Source: Rheum nobile
Taxonomy: Eukaryota; Streptophyta; Magnoliopsida; Caryophyllales; Polygonaceae
Direction of reading: 5' to 3'
Assembly (NCBI GenBank): GCA_027886185.1
Contig: WOAB01000127.1
Span: 3,224,001-3,288,000 of the forward strand
Length of the DNA stretch: 64,000 nucleotides
Shown here: positions 58,303-64,000 of the stretch, piece after piece
How positions within the stretch are numbered: position 1 is the stretch's first letter
Layout: each line of letters starts with the position of its first letter
Made by a program: the position numbers and the translations under genes
The notes under the pieces: model-generated
Database searches by the model: none
What the model saw: the letters and a program-made list of their open reading frames with translations, nothing else
What the model was told of the DNA's origin: nothing

Positions 58303-61300
58303 TCACGTTACATCATCGATGTGGAGTGCCTTCCTACATAACACAAACTTGTTAGAAGGTACAATCTTAGTACCAAAATCAGCAGGATTAATATCACCTT
58401 TTATTTTCTTCACAGAAATAGCCTGCTTGTCCACCATATCTCTTATAAAGTGGAACCTGACATCTATATGCTTGGTTCTTTCATGGTAAACATGATCTTT
58501 ACAAAGATATAAGGCACTTTGACTGTCCATATTTAAAATAGGCAGATACTTTTTACCTTCAATCTCATACAAGATACCTTGTAACCAGACAGCTTCCTTA
58601 GAAGCCTCAGTTGAAGCTATATACTCAGCTTCTGTGGATGAAAAAGCAGCAATAGATTATTGTTGACTCTTCCAAGAAATGCAATTTCCTGCCCAGGTGT
58701 AATAGTATGCAGTGGTAGACTTTCTGTTATCTTTGTTGCTCGCATAATCTGAATCCATATACCCTTGAAGTTCACTCCTAGAGGTATACTCACAGTACAC
58801 AAGCCCCACATTCTGGGTGCCGCACACATACTTGAGAAGATATTTCATGGCTTGCCAATGTCTATCTCCAGGGTTAGACATATATCTGCTCAATACACTG
58901 ATGGAAAAATCCAAGTCAGGTCTAGTACATAGCATTGCATACATTATGGACCCAACTGCCACATCATAGGGCACATTCTCCATTTGCATCTTCTCAGCAT
59001 CTGCCAAAGGACATAATTGTTTAGAAAGGTCTAAGTTCCCTCCTAATGGGATTGGAGCAGGTTTTGACTTGCTCATTGCAAACCTGTCAAGAACCTTGCA
59101 CAAGTAGTCAGTTTGAGACAAGTAAATTTTCTTTTTATCTCTATCCCTTATGATCTTAACCCTTAGAATTTTCTGAGCAGGACCTAAGTCCTTCATGTAA
59201 AAATGAGTTTTCAAATCATTTTTAACACCAGTAATCACAACCTTAGATATGCTAATAAGTAAGATGTCATCAACATAGAGCATAACATAGATGGGATGCT
59301 TAGATTTTACATTCTTAAAGTACAGACAAGTGTCATACTGGCTTCTATGGAAGCCTAAAGAAAGCATGCGAGCATCAAACTTTTTATTACATTGCCTAGG
59401 AGATTGTTTAAGGCCATAGATAGATTTTTTAAGCAAACACGCATGCTCAAGTTTATCTTTATCAATGAAGCCTTTAGGTTGATTCATGTATATAGTTTCA
59501 ATGAGATCTCCATGCATGAAAGCATTTTTAACATCCATTTGTTCTAATACTCAGTCAAAGACAACAGTCATGGCAAGCAAAAGGCGCATGGTTTTATACT
59601 TCACAACAAGGGAAAAAATATCATTGTAGTCTACACCCTCTTTTTGAGTAAAGCCTTTGGCTATAAGTCTGGCCTTAAACCTAGGTGTTTCATGAATATT
59701 AGCAGCCTCTTGTATTTTGAAGATTCATTTACAGTCTATAGTTCTAAGTTCTAACCTTAGCCGGTTTGGGCACCAATTTCCAGGTGTCATTAACATGCAT
59801 AGACTGAATTTCCTCATACATAGCCTTAAGCCATTCATTAGCTTGATTACACTTAATAGCGTGTTCAAAAGTTTCAGGAGTATAAGATTTCAAAATTTCA
59901 GCAACCAGAAATGCAAACTCAACAATTTTGTCATAACTCTCAAGCAGATTCACATCAAATTTTCTGTTAGGGATTTTTATTCTTGGTTCTCTATCCCTAG
60001 CAAGTTGATAGTCAGCTAAGTCATGCACGTTGTCATTCAAAGGAATTTCATGATTCACATTATCAGACAAGGCATCAGAATAGTCAACCATATAATATGT
60101 GTTAGAGTTACTTACTGCCCCACCTAATTAGTGAGGGTGCAGAGCTGCAGTGTTGTTGTTCTGGTTGTCACCTTCTTGAGATTGCTCATGTTCAGTAGAA
60201 GGTGTGTCAGCTGCTGAGGGCTGACTGTTGTAGGAATGACCAATGTCGGATTCCTCTTCATTATTGTGGGGTAGATCATCATAAGCATAGAACTATCCTT
60301 GAGAGATCCAAGGTATGTGTGATGAGGTACCTACATTCTCAGTTTGAGGTGTCAGTCTAGTTTTGAAATAAAACTCCTTCTCATTGAAGGTGACTGACCT
60401 AGAGGTTATAACTTTGTAACCTCCAGGTTGTATTAAAAGCAATTTATACCCTTTAACTCCTTTTGGATAACCCAACATTACACACTTCAAGGCTCTAGGT
60501 TGCAACTTGCCAACATTACACACTTCAAGGCTCTAGGTTGCAACTTGCCTTGTGACACTTAGGCATAGGCTGTACAACCAAAGGGTCTTAAGTGTGCAAT
60601 GCATGGTTTTTTACCTGTCCATATCTCCTGTGGGGTTTTGAACCCAATCACAGAAGATGGGGATCTGTTAATGAGGTAGGCAGTTGTAGAAACTGCCTCT
60701 CCCCACATAACATTTTTCATCCCAGAGCTAATTAACATGCATCTAGCCTTTTCTAGAAGAGTTCTATTCATCATCTCAACAGTCCCATTCTGCTGAGGGG
60801 TTCCAGGTACAGTAAGATGCCTTTTAATACCATTCAATTTGTAGTACTCATCAAAGGGCTTATTATAGAATTCTAGGCCATTGTCAGTTTTCAAACATTT
60901 CAATTTGTAATCAGATTGACTTTCTACCAAATTTTTCCATGACTTAAAGTTTTCAAATGCATCATTTTTAGCTTTCAATAAATATATCCAAACCTTTCTA
61001 GAATAATGATCAATAAGTGAGAGAAAGTAAGGTCTACCTCCCACAGTGGCAACCTGGGCAGGGCCCCACAAGTCTGAATGTACATATTCAAAAGGTTTAG
61101 TAGCAACATATGCAGATTTACTGAAACTATGAGCATGTTTCTTGCCAAGAATGCAATTCTCATAAAAATCTAAGTCACAAGGTTTTTTTTATCAATCATG
61201 TCATTCACAAACAATTGATGCATGCCTTTATTCCCTATATGCCCTAGTCTAGCATGCCAAGACTTTGTATAACTCAAATTATCATGATTGACAGTTTTAT

Positions 61301-61752
61301 TTGAGACATTCAATTCAGGAGTAGCAATAGCATAGTAAAGACCTCCCTTTTTAATGCTCTTAATAAGGACAATATTATTTCTAATGACTTTCCTTATCCC
61401 ATTGAAAGTGTTAATATGACAATTTAAATCATCAAAGGCAGATTCAGACAATAAATTTCTCCTTAAGTTTGGCACCCACCTAATATTCTGTAGAACTCTA
61501 ATTTTTCCATCATGCATCCTAAGAGGAACACTTCATACACCCTTAATATACAGGGAGGTATGATCACCTAACATGACCTTCCCCCCCATCATGCAGATTC
61601 AAAGAGCTAAAGAAATTCTTATTAGGAGTAGCATGCATAGTGCATTCTGAATCCAGGATCCAGGATCCAGGAGTCACAATCAATCATAGAGCTAGCAACA
61701 AGGAGTTCATTATCATACTGATGACAAGCTTCACACACATTAGAAGAATTAT
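58303..61752 (-). pseudogene. Copia 2 pol (protease remnant, integrase, RT, RNase H)
   Basis: Protease remnant near 61660, where a repeated GGATCCA block scrambles the DSG site. GAG-pre-integrase 61517-61170 (LSYTKSWHARLGHIGNKGMH). Integrase core 61071-60559 (FLSLIDHYSRKVWIYLLKAK, LKTDNGLEFYN, GTPQQNGTVEMMNRTLLEKA, with the Asp of the first motif degraded). A 38-bp tandem duplication at ~60475-60549 shifts the frame before GYPKGVKGYKLL. RT starts near 59740, with a stop before MDVKNAFMHGDL; then SIYGLKQSPRQCNKK and VMLYVDDILLISI (~59270). RNase H 58800-58303 (CTRPDLDFSISVLSRY, YMDSDYASNKDNRKSTTAYY, HIDVRFHFIRDMV) has stops near 58655 and 58574. Several frame breaks: inactive. Confidence 0.85.
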
Positions 61753-63180
61753 TGATATGCGATATATTATATGGCGTATCTAGTGGTTATTAGCATGATT
61801 TAGGTGATGTTTGGATATGATTTGATGGTGATTCTGTAATCCAAAAGAGAAGACGAGAAGTGAAAAAATCATGGGATTTACAGAGGTTTGAAGTGCATTG
61901 AAGAGTAGAAGGACAGTGTGCTGAATTCAATTGGTTCGTTCTCTTTACTCAGATGTCCAAATGGAGTGATTCCAATTCGAGGAATTAGATCTTGAAGTCT
62001 ACTGCAAGTCCTCAAAATATGAGTGCAATCCGAGTTGGAAATCAAAAGTTATGACGTTTGTACGGAAGTGTCGCAGTTGCTGGAGTACCACCGCACCCGC
62101 GGCAACATCACCGCACCCCGCGGTGAGCCAGCAGAGAAGAAGGCACGAAGTTCCGAAGTTCTGGAAGACCACCGCACCCCGCGGTGGGTGTTGCCGCACC
62201 CGCAGTGACGACGCGCTGAAGACTTTTCTCGGCTTATTTCCGAGATATTTTATCTGTTTTTATTTTATTTCTGAAACTTTGTTTCCAAGTTTGTTATTTC
62301 CTTTTATTTATTTCTGGATTATTTGCCCTAGTATTTAAGGTTATTTCTAAGACTTTGTTTAAAAAACCCTAGTTGCCACCAAAACCCTATTTTATTTTCA
62401 TTGTTATTTTTCCCCTTTTGCTTAGGCAGACAATTGAAGCCTTTGTATTGATTGGATTGTGAGTTTATTCCTTTACTCTTTCTATGACTGTTTTAAGTCT
62501 CTCTCGTGCTTAATCTCATTGATCATATATCGATTCCCCTTGATTTGTTGATTAGGAAATCAAATAGATTGTTAATAGTAGTTCCCTCTAGCTTGACAAC
62601 CTAGAGAAATTAGTATTATGCTATTGATTCCCCTTTCCCATACAACCTGTTGAGATTGTTATTGATCATATTACTAAGGATTGGAGGATACTGGTTGAGA
62701 ATCTAAATCCCTTAGTTTGTGTAGAGAATTAATTGCATGCAATTGTATGACTGGTTGCTACACTTGCATGTACCTATCTATTCCTGAACTTCCTGCTGCT
62801 ATTGAATTAAATCGTGAAGGTTAGTAGGGATTTGTTTAATAGTTAGGGTTATCAGGACTGGTTGGACTGGTAACTAATTCAGAACAGGGATTAGGACTTT
62901 CATGAGTATTGAGGACTAGGAATAATCAATGATCGATCTATCAATCTAAAGTGTGGATATTTGTTTGGCTGAGCTATTTTCCCAATTTGATTTCAAGTCT
63001 TTGTTTTTATTTATTTATTTTGTTTTTTAAATCAGAAACTCCCTGGTTACTTGTTGGTATACAATTACATTGTTGAAATAGTATTTGATTCTCTGTGGGA
63101 TTCGACCCTTGCTTACCATACTACATTAGTTAAGTTTGTTTAGGATTATTTTGTTTAGGTGTTACGATAACGCCTTATCA
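61753..63180 (+). mobile_element. Solo LTR of a Ty3/gypsy (Athila/Tat-like) element
   Basis: 1428 bp bounded by TGATATGCGATA and AACGCCTTATCA, with a 5-bp target duplication ATTAT on both sides (61748-61752 and 63181-63185). It splits copia 2 between the CCHC region and the protease. The 3' part contains CTCTGTGGGATTCGACCCTT, a phrase that I associate with the end of Athila/Tat-type LTRs. A TATA-like TAGTATTTAAGG lies near 62330, in plus orientation. No internal domain is present, so this is an LTR left by recombination. Confidence 0.8.
62085..62215 (+). repeat. CCGCACCCCGCGGTG repeats inside the solo LTR
   Basis: Four variants of CACCGCACCCGCGG / CCGCACCCCGCGGTG in 130 bp, a GC-rich island in an AT-rich LTR upstream of its TATA-like site. 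Confidence 0.6.
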
Positions 63181-63185
63181 ATTAT

Positions 63186-63984
63186 TCTGAGATTCCTTAT
63201 TATTTTTCTCTTTATTCTTCTCATCTCTTTTCTTTTTATGACAGTCAGAAGCATAATGACCCAACTTCCCACAGTAGAAACACTTAACATTAGATGTGTC
63301 ATTATCATGCTCTTTCTCAGAGTTGTTATCTTTCTTGAACTTCTTTCCTTTCTTCTTATTTTTGTATTTACCCTTAGCCATCATGACTTCATTTTTAGTC
63401 TCAGTTTTAGACCCATTCCTGATCTTAAACACTTTCAGAGATTCATTTTTCTAAATGATAGACTCAGTGATTTTGGCCATAGTAAGTTCATCACGGCCAT
63501 ATTGTATCACATCTTTCAGGGTATCAAATTGAGCAAGTAAATAATTCAACAATAACATAGCTTGATGAGTTTCCTTAATCTCATCATCACATCTTAATAA
63601 ATCTTGTGTCATTTTCAGAAAGATATCAAAGTTCTCTTGAACAGTCATATGCACATCCATCTTGAAAGTAAACAATTTGCATAACATAGATATGCGGCTA
63701 GGCAATGATTTTTTCAAGAAAATAGTTTCAAGGACATCCCATACGGGTTTAGGTTTAGCATGACTCACCACCTGACGAGCTACGTCCTCAGTTAATCTGA
63801 TCATTATTTCAGAATGGGCCAGATCCCGTATATCCTTTTTGGCATCAGCAGAGATCTCATCAGGCCATTCATCAACCACAACCTTGTAACATTTTTCTTT
63901 TATAAGGATCGCCTTCATCTTCACCTTCCACATGGCGAAGTCACTGTTACCATCAAAGGGTTTCAACCTCATGTATTCTGCCAT
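63186..63984 (-). pseudogene. Copia 2 gag with one in-frame stop
   Basis: Start MAEYMRLKPFDGNSDFAMWK at 63984 is the first ATG of the frame; the upstream TTG is ignored. The Ty1/copia gag core (UBN2-type) follows, with IMIRLTEDVARQVVSHAKPK and VWDVLETIFLKKSLPSRI. A TAG near 63452 interrupts the frame after KITESII. The same frame then continues with a Lys-rich stretch and the CCHC knuckle CFYCGKLGHYASDC (~63285-63244). The solo LTR cuts the frame just after the KNNKESQNN segment. Confidence 0.85.
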
Positions 63985-64000
63985 CACCACAGTCAATCAA

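Larger units (their letters stand above)
58201..64000 (-). mobile_element. Ty1/copia element 2, decayed, continues beyond right edge
   Basis: A minus-strand copia element with gag, protease, integrase, RT and RNase H in order, interrupted by a solo LTR at 61753-63180. The gag start codon is inside the window; leader and 5' LTR are outside. Confidence 0.85.

Overview
The window is plant nuclear DNA, most likely from a eudicot. It is AT-rich and repeat-dense, with spliced genes, Ty1/copia and Ty3/gypsy retrotransposons, FAR1/MULE and hAT transposases, a tRNA-derived SINE and Stowaway MITEs. It looks like a transposon-dominated intergenic or heterochromatic region. No clear host housekeeping gene was found. 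The only reading frames without visible damage are a DUF1985-family gene running off the left edge and a small GRF zinc-finger gene carried inside a Mutator-like element.

Layout, left to right. 0-2.3 kb: four exons of a DUF1985 gene (minus), cut by the window edge. 3.0-5.4 kb: a small Mutator-like MITE with a telomere-like core, then a fold-back element that carries a Stowaway MITE in one arm and a SINE in the other. 5.5-19 kb: a decayed two-gene unit, with a Ulp1-protease-like pseudogene (plus) facing a FAR1/MULE transposase pseudogene (minus). Its non-coding parts are filled with a degenerate GGTTCATG repeat, and a 3.05-kb gag-only LTR element (TR-GAG type) is inserted in a Ulp1 exon. 20.2-21.2 kb: a TIR element full of ATGCACTTTAACAT repeats. 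22-28 kb: AT-rich remnants, a MITE and a LINE fragment. 28-31.8 kb: a broken hAT transposon. 32.4-33.3 kb: a TIR element with a ~115-bp tandem repeat. 33.7-37.4 kb: a probable 3.7-kb solo LTR with a hAT-like MITE nested in it.

40.15-48.0 kb is the most interesting part. It is a 7.85-kb Mutator-like element with ~50-bp terminal inverted repeats and three genes: a GRF zinc-finger protein (minus, intact), a MULE transposase (plus, broken) and a plant-mobile-domain (PMD) protein (minus, lightly broken). Five arrays of a 17-bp palindrome, consensus CCACACGTWACGTGTGG, sit next to both TIRs and in the putative promoter and intron regions. Within each array the palindrome centres are spaced almost exactly 24 bp apart, 26 copies in all. 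This suggests a regularly phased binding platform for an element-encoded protein, but that is inference.

50-64 kb holds two Ty1/copia elements on the minus strand. The first keeps its 3' LTR and a near-complete polyprotein with two stop codons, but most of gag is gone and no matching 5' LTR is visible. The second is decayed, runs off the right edge, and is split between gag and protease by a 1.43-kb solo LTR of a Ty3/gypsy (Athila/Tat-like) element. Overall the window records several rounds of nested insertion, and the target-site duplications are still readable for many of them.
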